From assembly GCA_003290165.1 (NCBI GenBank), contig QNQO01005814.1, positions 53,578 to 117,577 on the forward strand: a stretch of DNA of 64,000 bases, written 5' to 3'. A program made the translations under genes and the position numbers. Numbering within the stretch: the first letter of the stretch is position 1; each line of letters begins with the position of its first letter. The notes beneath the pieces are model-generated. The model saw only the letters and a program-made list of their open reading frames with translations, was not told the DNA's origin and made no database searches. The DNA comes from Berberis thunbergii. Its lineage: Eukaryota > Streptophyta > Magnoliopsida > Ranunculales > Berberidaceae. Positions 1 through 10,831 of the stretch are shown here, one piece after another.

Positions 1-819
1 AAAGGTGAAACAATACTTACGAAGTTGTTTGAGCTCCTGCTTAAGCGGACGACCTTTGAATGTGAAGTACTTTGAATTCGAAGGAGCCAAGTAGCAATAT
101 TCCTGTCAGAACTTGAAATTATCTAGCTACTTCCTGAAGCAAGCCAACGACGTAATTTTGCAAACGGCATCATTCAGCCGAGGGGAAGTCAGCAACTGGA
201 TCACTCTCGGAGTCATGCGGACATTGGCATCCTTCGCACTGATCAATATGAGAAAGATAATCTTGCACCCATTAGGTACCAAATGGGCATGAGGGATTCC
301 AAGAAAATCCAAGAAGCCCCAGATCTTGTCAAGAACAGGAAAACAGACTCCAGTTTGAAGTATCCCGCGGTGCAAACAAATGAACCCTTTCGAAACAAAC
401 ATTGGCGTCTGATCATCACTCAGAGTGTAGAATGGCAGGTCCTCAGGGACCCCGAATGTCTTTCGAACATCAGCAAGGTCCGATTAAAAACTGACCTATC
501 TTCAAATAACTAGAGCCCATAAGCTAATCATCAAGATGATTTTGGCGAGCCATGAAAAAGTTGAACAAATTTTCAATCAAAAGATGAACAAAATAGAGTT
601 TCTAAAAGCAAAGAAATGAAAGAGTGAATCTCTATAGAAAGGGAGATCTATATAGGGATTAGTTTCCCGCCTCTTCTCTACTGAGCTGATGCACACTTAA
701 TTAATTAAGCGCGCGGCTCGAGCAACGATTCAGACTCAATCATCATGAGCGACATATCTATTCAAGAAATGACTTAGTGAACCAATGCAATGACCCACTA
801 ACTCGGTAGGAGTAGCTAA
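1..819 (+). mobile_element. 3' internal part of a Tat-like Ty3 LTR element
   Basis: This stretch lies directly upstream of LTR copy A and holds an antisense ORF of the Transposase_28 type. A homologous arrangement (antisense ORF, then LTR) recurs at about 29.7-32.2 kb, which shows that both are copies of one element family. In plant Tat-lineage Ty3 elements an extra ORF between pol and the 3' LTR, sometimes antisense, is established knowledge; assignment to Tat here is inference. The polypurine region before the LTR reads roughly CTCGGTAGGAGTAG around 803-816. The element continues off the left edge of the window. Confidence 0.55.
127..402 (-). pseudogene. Antisense extra ORF, putative gypsy-type transposase domain (Transposase_28-like), fragment
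   Basis: A 91-codon open frame resembles the plant-specific domain annotated as putative gypsy type transposase (PF04195). The tell-tale part is a pattern of GFICLHRG followed about 20 residues later by a FLGIPHAHLVPN-like block and a hydrophobic stretch. The same protein region is found again at 29760-30061, where the block reads YLGIAPAQLVPN. The frame ends after the conserved block and no longer ORF follows, so it is a fragment. It runs opposite to the adjacent LTR, as expected of an antisense extra ORF of Tat-type elements. The function of the domain is unknown. Alternative: a host PMD-like gene fragment, less likely given the flanking LTR. Confidence 0.5.
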
Positions 820-1467
820 TGATACACAAAAATGACCTCTCTTCTACACCGTAAACGTGTCATGATGATCTTGAGAAATAGCATGCCCAAGCGTTAGACC
901 AGCACTGATTCCGCCAAAGCAGATTCAAGCCCACTCAATGCAGCCTGCTAAGCTCACGTGTCTCACAGTTGTCCTCAATACATGTAAGCCCTACTAAGGC
1001 AAGTATCTTGGGGATCAGTTTCGAACAGGCAAGACAGCAACACTTTGCTTTCAACTAGGAAGCAAATATCAAAGTATACGTCGCGCATGAAAACTTCTAT
1101 CTATGGACGACACTTTGATTGAGAATTATCTCTCGTGTATCTAGGAGCGCAAGTCTAACAGGGAAACTTCTCTCCATAGCACAACTCCTAATTTGATAAG
1201 GATCTCCACGAAGATCTTCTTCCCTAAACTACGCCACTGATGGCCTCGTCGAACAAGGACTCCAACATTATAAATAAGACATGAGGTTGGTAAGCTAAGG
1301 TACGCTACAAATTCCTTGTTTACAACATTACGACTTCCTCATATCCATGTCTGACTTTAGCACGGGAGTGTCATCGACCACTACAACGGTGGTCCATGGC
1401 TTACGTGCGTTCCTTGTGCATGTCAGCAGGTCAAAGTCAAAGCAGGGAACAAAAATCGACTACATCA
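820..1467 (+). repeat. LTR copy A of the Tat-like family
   Basis: This segment aligns by eye with 31498-32166 (same strand) and with the two halves of 20315-23351 (opposite strand). All three contain a TCATGATGATCT block near the start, a CATTATAAATAAGACA-type TATA region (here near 1268-1284) and a terminal CGACTACATCA-like end. The boundaries TG..CA were set from the shared similarity and are accurate to a few bases. The TATA box and the CTGACTTTAGCACGGGAGTG block fix the LTR orientation as plus. No flanking target duplication could be recognised. Confidence 0.6.
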
Positions 1468-3026
1468 GTTTTCTTTTAGACCATCATGTGGTGGAAGTGT
1501 CTCAGGTGATTAGTTGGGTCGGTAGTACCATCATATACTTCAAACTTTGGCGGAGTGAACTTTTTGCATTGTTGTTTTCATGAGGGCGTTGGAGAATGGC
1601 GGCTTGGCTAACTCATATAGTATGTCAGGATCCGTGACTCCTATTCTAAACGAGATTTCAGCAAGTATTCCATCACACTGTGGAGTCCTGTCTTGGGGGA
1701 GCTCATTGTTCTAGAAGTTTCCCTGTTGGGGTTCTGTTGAAGTTTTGTCACTCCCTTGAGTTCGGTTATCAAAGTTTTGTTGGGGCGGTACTTGAACAGG
1801 GTCAGTTGGCTAGATGCGCTTTTGGATGATTATTCCAGCATCTTTGTCATGTAGTTCATCTGGGTCATGAACGAGTCTACCCGAGGATCTGTGGCAGCGT
1901 CGCCTGATGTCTGGGTTGTTGCATGTTGTGGATCTGGATTCTCGGGCGCCATCGATCCAATGATTCAGGTTGCTCCTTGTTCGTGAGTTATTTGTGAGGC
2001 ATGTTGCCAGTAAGAGAGTTGTTGCTATCATCGTTGGGTTGAGGATCTGTAGAATGTGTCATTTGTTCTTGCTGCTTGTTGAGCTTCTATCAGATTGTGG
2101 TGAACTTTGTCACTGTGGATCTTATTTTTTAGAAAGGAAACTCATCATTCCCCATGGACGACGCCAAACTGATGCGTCCAAAAATCGTCCTACTGTAAGT
2201 TTGACTTGCAAAACAGATGTTAGACTGCCAAGGACCACCATTTTGGTGACTAAAGGCACTCCGATGCTTAAAATCAACAACTATGTTTGAATAATGATGT
2301 AAATATGGACAAACTCAATTAAAGTTGTTTACCTGTGTCGAATTTACCGTTTACCTTTTATAATGGTCGCGGTTAATTCTCTGCGTGACTTAAGCATGTG
2401 AGGCGCAACAGAAGGAGATTGTTTTCGTAACAGTCTCCTCCTTAATGGAGATGTGTCCATGGAGGCGTAACTCCCTCCACGACTCTTTTTGGTGCAACGT
2501 TCTTCTTCTTTATGAGAGAACTCGTGTTGGGCCTAGATTCGGGCTTTGATTCGTTCGGGCCTGGGTTAGGGCTTCGTTTATATCTTCTCATTAGTGGGCC
2601 TTGTATGGGTCTTTGTGATTGGCTTTATTCTTCTTGGGTTTTATAAGCTAGCCCAACATATTGGATGTCATATCCTTGTGATAGATGTTCTCTGCCACGT
2701 GTACGGCTGTGAATATCGATATATTTTGATGTATCATAAAAAATATTTTGAGTATTGAAGGCACAAGGAATTTAAGTATACACATATTCCCTAGTATACA
2801 TTACATGTCTAACTCTAACAAGTTGGGTATTTAAGTAAAGTGTGTTTGTGAGTGTTGAGATTGGAACCCAAGACCTCTACCTCCTCTTGTGCAAGAAATG
2901 TGATTTCTCGAAATATATCGAAATTATCCTGAGAACAGAAATAAATATTTTAATCTCTGCATATTTTAATATGCTATAATGTTATTTTAGTATCAAAAGT
3001 TTGTTATGTGAGTGATTCTTATTTAA
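1468..3026. other. No gene recognised
   Basis: This interval has several short open frames on both strands but none with recognisable domains, plant-like splice structure or codon-usage continuity. The part up to about 2300 is moderately GC-rich and could be older element sequence next to LTR A. Nothing further can be supported. Confidence 0.5.
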
Positions 3027-3035
3027 TATGTAGTT

Positions 3036-3207
3036 GAGTGATACTACACTGCACCGGGATTGTGCCCGGTTTTTGTGCCTGGTGCTACCAGGCACCATTG
3101 ATATGCCTCGAGATAGGCATATGTTCATATCGCGAGGAATATCAACGGTGGCTGGTAACACCAGGCACGAAAACCGGGCACAATCCCGGTGCACTTAAGA
3201 ATTCCCG
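3036..3207 (+). mobile_element. Non-autonomous MULE MITE, family 1, copy 1
   Basis: A 172-bp fold-back element is flanked by a perfect 9-bp duplication TATGTAGTT (3027-3035 and 3208-3216), the hallmark size for Mutator-like elements. It is almost entirely palindromic: the GCACCGGGATTGTGCCCGG arm near 3051 is mirrored near 3173-3194. The outermost 14-15 bases differ between ends: left GAGTGATACTACAC, right (reverse complement) CGGGAATTCTTAAG. Both end types recur in the same pairing at 19601-19730 and, diverged, at the ends of the large MULE at 50179-56742. Confidence 0.9.
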
Positions 3208-3216
3208 TATGTAGTT

Positions 3217-5118
3217 TGTATGACACTACGAGTCGTGTGACACTTTTTATGTAGTATTTAAGAATTTAAAATACATAACTTGTATAATTAAATTTGAAAT
3301 CACAACCGAAATTTTTACGCTTTTCTACACAAAATAAAATATTTCTTAAAATCAGGGGATCAAAATTAACTCGAAAAACGAAATCACAATCCTTGCTCTT
3401 GTGTGCTATTTGAATAGTTCCACATCAAGTGTGGAAATCTCCTTTGACGTACATATATGAGAAGTTGGGCTTACAATCACACGCGCACACGCACACCGCG
3501 ACCTCACACTGAGCCAGACTTGATTCGGTGTCTAGTACATCTTTTTAGACAAAAGTTTTGACCTTTGCCTTGACTTTGATCAAAACCCTATACTGTTTTG
3601 CAAACAAGTTTTCAGATAAAGGTTTTGATTTCATCTCTTGGTTTTCTTTGGGAAAACGAAGTGCGAGTTAATAAAGTTTACAATGTCCTGTCATTGTTTC
3701 TTATTGAGTGTAAATCAACAAAAACATATCTCCTTCGTGATTGTTGTATTCTGAAGGTGGAGTTCGTCTCTTCTGCAAACTAAGTAATGAAGATGCACTT
3801 ATCACTTAAAGAGAGAGTGATCCATGCCTCAGCCACTCTCTTCATCATCCGGATATGTGCATGCCTTTATAAGTACTCAGTTGAACTATAATAACACAAT
3901 TACATTTTCCTTCGTGATGTACCAATATGTGTAAAACCATCCCAATATTGTGGTGTTACACATCTGAATGAATCTGCAGTTCCTTTATAGCATACTCTTA
4001 TTGCATTGAATTCCTAAACATCAATGTATGTCCAAATAGTCTCCCCTCTGCCATGGAAACAACAACGAAGAGCAGTGAGAGCAGCAAAATCAAATTAAAA
4101 GCAAGAACGACTTCTTGTTAGCCATTTCGCCCTGACCAAACAAAATTGTCTAACTTGTTTCTATATAGTTTAGGTATTCAAAACTTATTTGCTAACTAAT
4201 TTATATTAGATGTGTTGTACATGAGATAACTTATAGGTCTGTTTAAAAGGATGATTTTTTGTTGCACTTGAAGCATTCTCTTTACATTGTTTGAAATAAC
4301 AGACTGGAAGATTTTTCAAAAGACTTGGTAAAAACATTCTCGGTTGGAATATATTATATTTGTAATAAATCCTCACAATTAATTATATATAATTATCCAT
4401 TTTAAATATTTAGTGACTTCAATTATTTGACAAACATGGAAAGCTCTAAACAGGTTCCCCTTGACATTGGAATATTGGGTTGGTATAATAAAAGAATCAA
4501 TTTTTATAAATAAGAAATCCACGTATCGGTTACACGCTACTCATTGGTAATGGCTCTCAATGAAATTTGGGGTCATCATCAATATTAGGGATGTTGCAGC
4601 TCCTAATGCTTACAAAAAAACATGGGTTTTAAATGCTTCTAATGCCTCCAATATTCACAAAACAATCAAATTAAAGCTTTTCCTACTTCTAATGCCTCGT
4701 AAGTTTCATAAACAAGGAATTAGAGACAGCAAAATTGAGGCTTTTGTTAATTGTAAATTCAATCAAACAAGAAGCGAATGAAATTAGGGTCTCTACTCAT
4801 TCTAATACCTTTTATATTCAATTGAACAAGACGCAAATAGAACAAATCAGGGCTACTGGAGCCCTTGATCATCAATCGTCAACAACATTAATTAGCTTCC
4901 AATTTCTTCAAAACCCCCTCTCTCGATTTCGCTAACCCAGTCTTGATTGTCTGCAAGTTCTTCAGGTCTTCAGTTTTGCCAGTTTGTAGATTCTCCTACA
5001 AAAGCCACTTTTCTTCTACCTCCCCATTGAGGTAATGGAGAAGCACAGTTTCCATTGAAGAAGAATGGGGTCCAAGAAAATAAGGCTTAGCATTCCAGAA
5101 CCAGTGAGAACAAAAAAC
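3217..5118. other. No gene recognised
   Basis: This is AT-rich sequence with short unconvincing open frames (for example 3598-3783 and 4560-4781, plus strand). I see no domain, RNA gene, long repeat or splice-bounded coding exon. The interval from 4500 to 5100 repeats the phrase CTTCTAATGCCTC several times, which suggests old local duplication. Confidence 0.5.
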
Positions 5119-5681
5119 TTTGAAGCTTTCCTGAAGAGCCCTTGACGTCTCTTAGGGTGTGTTTGGTTGCATGGAATTTTATGTCATGAGAATCCATAAA
5201 GGGATCCCTATATTTTAGGTAATTTGAGGTATAACTCCACATGCACTATTTAATTTTGTTATCAATGGTGGGAATAAAAGTCTCATGAACATGAAAATCA
5301 CATGCCTTGGGGACCAATGAGTGGGATTCTCATGTTCATGGGACTTCCATTCTCACATCAAATGGTAGTTAAATGTTGAATGTGGAGTGATATATCAATT
5401 TAGCCTAAAATGTAGGGGCCCTGTCATTAATTTCCATGGCATAGGATTCCATGCAACCAAACACACCCTTAGAGAAGGTGGCTTCTTTAATTTTTCTCTT
5501 CTTCTTCTCTATCTTTTCCAAACTGTAAGGCCTACCCGAATGTGATAATGTCATCGTAAATTTGATCGCGAAAATTTGAAGCTTTCTTGAAGAGCCCTTG
5601 ACATCTCTTGGAGAAGGTGGCTTCTTCTAGTTTGCTATTCTTCTTCATAGTAATTCTCTTGTTTTCTCAAACTGTTTGTGA
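5119..5681 (+). repeat. Direct duplication, unit 1 interrupted by a MITE
   Basis: Two copies of a segment beginning TTTGAAGCTTTC and running through GAAGAGCCCTTGAC and GAGAAGGTGGCTTCTT start at 5119 and 5575. Copy 1 is split by the MITE at 5155-5468; copy 2 is uninterrupted and so preserves the pre-insertion site (CTCTTGGAGAAGG against CTCTTA..MITE..TTAGAGAAGG). Copy 2 ends just before the LTR retrotransposon at 5697. Confidence 0.75.
5155..5468. mobile_element. PIF/Harbinger (Tourist-like) MITE
   Basis: This 314-bp element has matching terminal inverted repeats: GGGTGTGTTTGGTTGCATGG at the left and its reverse complement at the right end. It is flanked by the trinucleotide TTA on both sides (5152-5154 and 5469-5471), the target preferred by PIF/Harbinger elements. 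No coding capacity is seen. The interior also carries inverted GGGA/TCCC-rich motifs around 5260-5350. The uninterrupted duplicate at 5575 confirms that it is an insertion. Confidence 0.88.
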
Positions 5682-5696
5682 AATTGGAAGGATGGG

Positions 5697-6059
5697 TGTC
5701 ACGATTGTGACTGAGAACAAGAGAATCAATAGGAATGAGAAGTACTTGGATTGAATTGAAGGGAAAACACTTGAGTCTATCTGCTGCTTGAATCTCAGAC
5801 AAAGCCTATTTCTTACAGTTCTTCTTTTTTTTTCTCTGTTCTCATCTATTCCTATTTAAACACAAAGCAATAACAGAATTTCAAAAGGAACTAATGAGAT
5901 GCAGGCACGTGTCATGCCATGTGATCCCTTAACAATCTATTACAATTTTACTATAATATCCCTCATTCGAATTTCAATATTTCTTCATTGGCGCCTATTT
6001 TCGTTCTCAACTTTCAACTGCCATTTTCTCTTCTTTCCAGCTTGCTTGCAATCGTGACA
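5697..6059 (-). repeat. 3' LTR of the chromovirus
   Basis: 363 bp, starting TGTCACG and ending GTGACA, about 95 percent identical by eye to 10832-11193. The terminal TGTCACGATTG and CAATCGTGACA are inverted copies of each other, an unusually long terminal inverted motif for an LTR. Confidence 0.93.
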
Positions 6060-6073
6060 TTGCCCTCCCCTTA
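6060..6073 (-). other. Polypurine tract
   Basis: On the minus strand the bases just before the 3' LTR read AAGGGGAGGGCA, a purine-rich primer for plus-strand DNA synthesis. Its position directly next to the LTR is as expected. Confidence 0.75.
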
Positions 6074-6089
6074 AGACGAATCCTTGTCC

Positions 6090-6419
6090 TCAAGGATCAA
6101 AATTAGGAAACATTGCGTGAATGTGCTGCCGGTCTTCCGAGGTGGCCTCCTTTGGAGAAGAATTCGACCAGTGGATCAACACCTGCATGATGGCTCGGTT
6201 GTGGCGAAGGATCATTCTGCGCCCAAGGATTGTGGTTGGTTCAGCTCTGAAATTGCCTGAAGCGTCGATCAGAGGTAGTAAGGGGGCAGGGATGATAGTG
6301 GCACCTAGTTTCTTCTTTAATTGTAAAACATGAAAAAACAAGGTGTATTTTTTATAGAGAGTGTAATTGTAATTTTTAATCCACTGATCCAATGCGTTCC
6401 AGAACTTGGAAGGGCCCAT
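6090..6419 (-). pseudogene. Integrase C-terminal tail with chromodomain-like segment
   Basis: The frame contains FHVLQLKKKLG, the usual entry into the chromodomain region of plant chromovirus integrases. It continues through a proline-rich linker, EPTTILGRR and a QVLIHWSNSSPKEAT block that corresponds to the W-x(n)-EATWED core of the chromodomain, ending in a FPNFDP-like tail. The upstream GPFxVLxRIG part is scrambled in this frame (residues 1-25), which marks a frameshift or deletion between this piece and the integrase core at 6633-7226. The domain directs integration to certain chromatin in active relatives. This copy is defective. Confidence 0.7.
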
Positions 6420-6632
6420 AGAATCGAGATGATAGTTTTAGATTTCTACGGATATTGACGGAAGTTTGCCTGTATGGCTGGAGATGTAAGTAAACCCAAT
6501 CTCCCACTTCGAATTGTCTCTCTGTTCAGTGTTTATCTGACTGAGTTTTCATTCTCTCCTGGGCACGATGTAGCTTCTCTTTGACTATTGTGAGCATATG
6601 GTTCCTCTCTGATAGATATTGTTCAACATCTG

Positions 6633-7226
6633 CTATGGTAGTGTTGATAGGGGTGGAAGGGCCATTAATGGAGGAGTGCACTCGTACAATGTCTGAAATG
6701 GAAATGACTGAAGACTAGAATGATATGAAGTGTTGAACCAGTATTCGGCGAGGTATAACCATTTGGACCATTGTGAGGGAGCATCGCTTGTCATACATCT
6801 CAGGTAGGTCTCCAAGCAGGCGTTTGTACGTTCGGTTTGGCCATTCCATTGTGGGTGGTAAGCTGAGCTCAAGCTTAGTGTAGTGCCTAGCGCCTTGAAT
6901 AGATCTTGCCAGAAGGCACTAATGAAGACCTTATCACGATCTGAAACAATTAAAGATGGCAACCCGTACAACTTATAAATGTTTTGCAGGAATAACTCAG
7001 CAACAATAGATGAAGTATGCGGGTGTGCTAATGCCAAGAAATGGCTAAGAATGACAGACTTGTGATTGGATTGTGACAAACCTTCTATGAAGTCCATTGA
7101 AAGGTGTTGCCAAGCATGTGCGGGGATGGGTAGAGGTTGAAGGAGCCCTCCATATGAAGCTTGGTCATTCTTGTTTCTTTGGCATGTGTCACAATCAGTG
7201 ACGTATTGAATAACTTCACCCTTCAT
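6633..7226 (-). pseudogene. Integrase (HHCC end, DDE core), partial
   Basis: A 197-codon open frame covers the end of the zinc-binding HHCC motif (CDTCQRNK, residues 13-20) and the catalytic core. The first Asp is in SMDFIEGL, the second in SDRDKVF and the Glu in NGQTERTN, so all three DDE residues are present in this piece. It catalyses insertion of the cDNA in active relatives. The start of the HHCC finger is missing and the end drifts into non-homologous residues. It lies between RNase H (7825-8211) and the chromodomain segment, the standard order. The intervening 7227-7824 region holds decayed linker sequence, including a 64-codon open piece at 7432-7626. Confidence 0.85.
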
Positions 7227-7824
7227 TTTTGGCTAAAAGAAGTATTGTTGGAGGCGCTTGTATGTGGTGGTGATCCCGGCCAGAATGTCCACCCAATGCT
7301 GTGTTGTGGAGTTCCTTTATGAGTTAGGTTCTTAGCTGGCTTGTTGAACCAACATAAATTAGTTGTTTGTGCCTCAAGAACCCATTTATTAAGGAGAAGG
7401 GAGGCCTACAGGTAGGGTGTACTGAGAGTTGTTAAGCCATTGGGTCTTGATGATAAGAGTTTTGTATTTCTTGTATCCATTGTGGTGTCATAGTCGATAA
7501 AGCAAGGCAATGGACCTCATTATCAGTTGGTAGCGTGTGGCTTAGGAAGTCCATGTTGTTCTGTAAGCACTGTTGTGGCATAGTTGGCAGAGCTAGGCCC
7601 GGTACTGCAGCATCAGTAGGTAGCAAGGCTGTATTGTTTTGTAGAGCAACTGAACTTTGCTAGTCATTGATTGCAATGGCAGTTAGGTTGTCTTGTTTTG
7701 GAGGTCAGATGAGCTTTGCAAGTCAACCTGAGTACACCTAGAGAAAGCATCTGCAGCTGAATTGTCAATACCCTTTTTATAAAAATAAAAAAAAATCATA
7801 GTCGTACCTCAATAGTTTTGCCAA

Positions 7825-8211
7825 TCATGTCTGTTGTGTCATTGTAGTCACTTTCTGAGCCAAGAAGTATTTAATACTTTGGTGATCTATAAAAATTTGA
7901 AACTTGGACCCCAGTAAGTATGATCTCCACCTATTGATAGCCATAACAATTGCCAATAACTCCTTTTTATAAGTTGACAGGGTAAGATTTCTTGGACTGA
8001 GTGCCTTGCTAAAGTAAGCAATTGGTTTACCATTTTGAGATAATATAGCCCCCACCCCTTGTGTACATCCGTCAGTCTCCACAGTAAATGGCTGAGTGAA
8101 ATCTAGTAAGGCTAAAATCGGTGCTTGGCACATGGCCTGCTTGAGTTGGTTGAAGGCAAGGGTAGCCTGACTATCCCAATGAAAGGAATTTTTCTTGAGT
8201 AAGTCTGTCAA
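7825..8211 (-). pseudogene. Retroelement RNase H domain, partial
   Basis: The 128-codon frame begins in the RT-RNase H connection (FHWDSQATLAFNQLK) and continues into RNase H with VETDGCTQGVGAIL, KPIAYFSKAL, TYKKELLAIV and FIDHQSIKYFL. The catalytic Asp of TDG, the Glu of KELLAIV and the Asp of IDHQS are visible. It would degrade the RNA strand of the RNA-DNA hybrid. The frame is separated from the reverse transcriptase by stops at about 8212-8352, so the polyprotein is broken. Confidence 0.85.
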
Positions 8212-8352
8212 TGGGTGAGCTATGTGACCATATTCTCTTATAAATTTTCTATAGTACCCTGTAAGCGCTAGGAAGCTTCTTAATTGTTTGATATTGGTGG
8301 GTAAGGGTCAATTGGTCGTTGCCTCTAATTTCTTTGGATTAGCTTCTATACC

Positions 8353-8919
8353 CTAGCCACTGATAATGTGCCCTAGATATTCTATTTTAGGTTGGGCTAA
8401 GGAACATTTATAAAATTTAACAAGGAGTTGATGTTGTCTGAGAATGGAAAAAACAGTATGTAAATGGTCTAGGTGGTGTGATAGAGAGGTGTTGTATATT
8501 AGGATGTCATCAAAAAATACAAGGACAAATTTTATAAGGAATTTCTTAAATATTTGGTTCATCAAGGCTTGGAATGATGCAGGGGCATTGGTAAGACCAA
8601 AGGGCGTTACAATGAACTCAAAATGTCCATGGTGGGTTTTAAAAGCTGTTTTGTGGATGTCAGGTGGGTGGAGTAGGATTTGATGGTACCCTGACCTTAG
8701 ATCCAACTTAGAGAATATTGTAGCACCATGAAGTTCATCCAAAAGTTCTTTTATCAAGGGCATGATCTCATTAAGCTTCCTGTAATCTACAAAAAATCTC
8801 CAACTTCCATTTTTTTTCTTTACTGACAATATTGGAGCAGCAAAGGGACTATGGGAGTGTCTAATGAGCCCTGACTCTAACATTTCCTGGATTAATTTCT
8901 CAATTAATGACTTCTGCAT
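8353..8919 (-). pseudogene. Reverse transcriptase, partial
   Basis: A 188-codon open frame includes the RT fingers and palm: IRHSHSPFAAPILSVKKK, FVDYRKLNE, FSKLDLRSGYHQI, FVTPFGLTNAP-like FIVTPFGLTNAP and the catalytic VFFDDILIYN (FFDD in place of the YxDD of retroviruses, common in Ty3 elements). It ends at the thumb sequence LGHIISG. A short deletion in the RKLNE to IKELL segment removes the usual KDKYPIP residues. The frame is closed by stops on both sides, so this is a relic. Confidence 0.88.
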
Positions 8920-9060
8920 ATAAGGGAATTTGTAAGGATTCTGAGAAGGTGATGGATGGTCAGGTTTTAGGGGTATATGATGGTTGAGTTCTCTGGTAGT
9001 TGGTAAGGATGAGGGAGTCTGGAATATATCACTGAATTTTAGGTATTGTATTTCAGGGTA

Positions 9061-9771
9061 CTATGATGGCTGATGTTTTGTTGAGGTGATAGAAAAAAGA
9101 TGACAAAGGAATGAGTTGGCGTGCCTCTTAATGAGTTTGGATATACCCTTGGCTTCCATCATGCACATATAGCCAACATCTGAACTTCCTTCAAGTGTGA
9201 CAGTTTTTCCTTGTATATTGAGAGTGAGCTCTAGCTTTTCCAATTTCAAGATTATGTCTCCAAACGTCTTCAGCCAGTCACCCCCTAACACTATAGCATA
9301 CCCTCCTAGAGGTAGTAGTCGGACTCTCTCTTCAAATTGAATGTCTTGCATTGTCCATTTCAATTTTGGACATATAGAGCTACTAGTAAGTTGTTGGTCG
9401 TTGGCTACTCTGACCATCATTTGGGGTGTGAGTGAGGTATGCCATTTTATGTCCTTGATGACTCTGGGATCCACAAATGAGTGGATACTACCAGTGTCAA
9501 TTAAAATGGAAATGGTTCTATTCTTGATAAATCCCTTTAGAAGAAGAGTATTGTTGGATGTACTGCCATGGATGGCATGTAGTGAAATCTCCATGTCTGT
9601 GGGGATCTCTTGCAATAAATTTTCAGATACTATGGTAGGATCTAATGCTTCATCTTCTGTCACCTCTTCTTCAGGTATGAGTAGGTATAACTGTTGTTGT
9701 TTACATACATGGCCAGGCTTGTAAAACTCCTCACAATTATAACACAGACCACATTCCCTTTTTAACCTCAT
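9061..9771 (-). pseudogene. Gag zinc knuckle and aspartic protease
   Basis: The 236-codon frame opens with a CCHC-type zinc knuckle (CYNCEEFYKPGHVC, residues 10-23) and then carries the retropepsin active site ILIDTGSIHSFVDP at about residues 90-103, followed by the GGDWLKT block typical of plant Ty3 proteases. The protease would cut the polyprotein. Gag proper lies upstream at 9911-10669, separated by a stop-containing linker. The zinc knuckle and protease reading as one block is normal for chromoviruses. Confidence 0.85.
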
Positions 9772-9910
9772 TTGAGTAGGATTCAGCCTCTTAATGGGTG
9801 GGATGTTGTTGTTGGGTCTAACATGGGATTGCTGGTTATAAGGTGGTCGACTGTTTGAATTTGGATTCTAGGCATATGATTGAGTGGTGGACTGAGAAGT
9901 ATGGCTAGGT

Positions 9911-10669
9911 TTAGTTGATAGTAGAGAGTTTGGTCGAATAGCCTAAGTGTCTGTGAGTGTAGGAAGTAGTATTAGGTTGTCTAATGGAATGAGATTTTTG
10001 AGTAGATGCTTCATGCATTCTAGCTAATGACGGTGTTTTGGTGATGGTTGTAGGTTTAAAGAGCTGAACTAGAGATTTGATTTCCTCATTCAACCCACTT
10101 AAGAAGCTCAATACGAAATAAGTTTCATCCAAATGATTATTATGGGATAACATCAGTGATTTCAGCTCTTCGAATTTATCGTAGTAATCATTCACTGTGC
10201 CATTCTGCTTCAGTTTATTAAACAAGTTGACATAGTTATCCAAAATTGACTCCTCGAATCGTTCACAGAGGTCATAGACAAACACCTCCGATTGAGGCAT
10301 TTCCTTGCCTATTTGGTAGTCTAGAAACCACAAGTTTGCTCTTACCATGAGGTGGATGGAAGCCATATTCACCTTATTCTCCTCTAGTACTTGAAAGAAC
10401 TTGAAATATCTATCACATTTTTTCACCCATGATCTAGGACTAGTGCCATCAAATTGCATAAATTCAAGTCGAGGTAAACGTTGTGTCAGACCTTGGTTCT
10501 CCCAAGTAGTTTGGGAGATAGATCTGGAATCTGTAGTGGATGAATTAGGTGTAGAAGAAGAATTTGGATCTGTAGATTGGTTTGGTCTAGATTGATTTTG
10601 TATCAACTGGATCGGGTGTTCAAACCTGGTCTCGATCCTCATCTCATGATCCTCGTTGGCCATTGTCAT
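9911..10669 (-). pseudogene. Gag capsid region
   Basis: The frame, open from inside the 5' LTR, contains a charged, probably coiled-coil N-terminal part and a retrotransposon gag domain. The recognisable core is LEFMQFDGTSPRSWVKKCDR, then about 90 residues with NVYDLCERF-like and FNKLKQNGTVNDYYDKFEEL motifs, and a SGLNEEI block. I give the start at the internal Met at 10669 because upstream residues overlap the primer-binding region and LTR. It would form the capsid of the virus-like particle. The end is a premature stop shortly after the capsid. Confidence 0.8.
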
Positions 10670-10813
10670 CTTCTTGAACTCATTCTTCAAGAGCTCTAGT
10701 TGTCCTGAAGTCTCGTTTCGGTTTTTTCTGGTTTCTCTGGTGAATTGCTCCCCATCTTTTTTCCCCTTGTTTCCATGGTTTCTCAATTTGTTTTGCAGAT
10801 CCAAGGATTTGAA

Positions 10814-10829
10814 CTCTGTTCTGATACCA
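10814..10829 (-). other. Primer binding site, initiator Met tRNA type
   Basis: Two bases inside the 5' LTR the minus strand reads TGGTATCAGAACAGAG. The first ten bases equal the usual plant initiator Met tRNA complement TGGTATCAGAGC, with one mismatch in the next two. Confidence 0.85.
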
Positions 10830-10831
10830 AA

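Noticed and set aside
1347..2290. Coding genes between LTR A and the first MITE
   Set aside because: Short overlapping frames on both strands without domains; the first one overlaps the LTR end.
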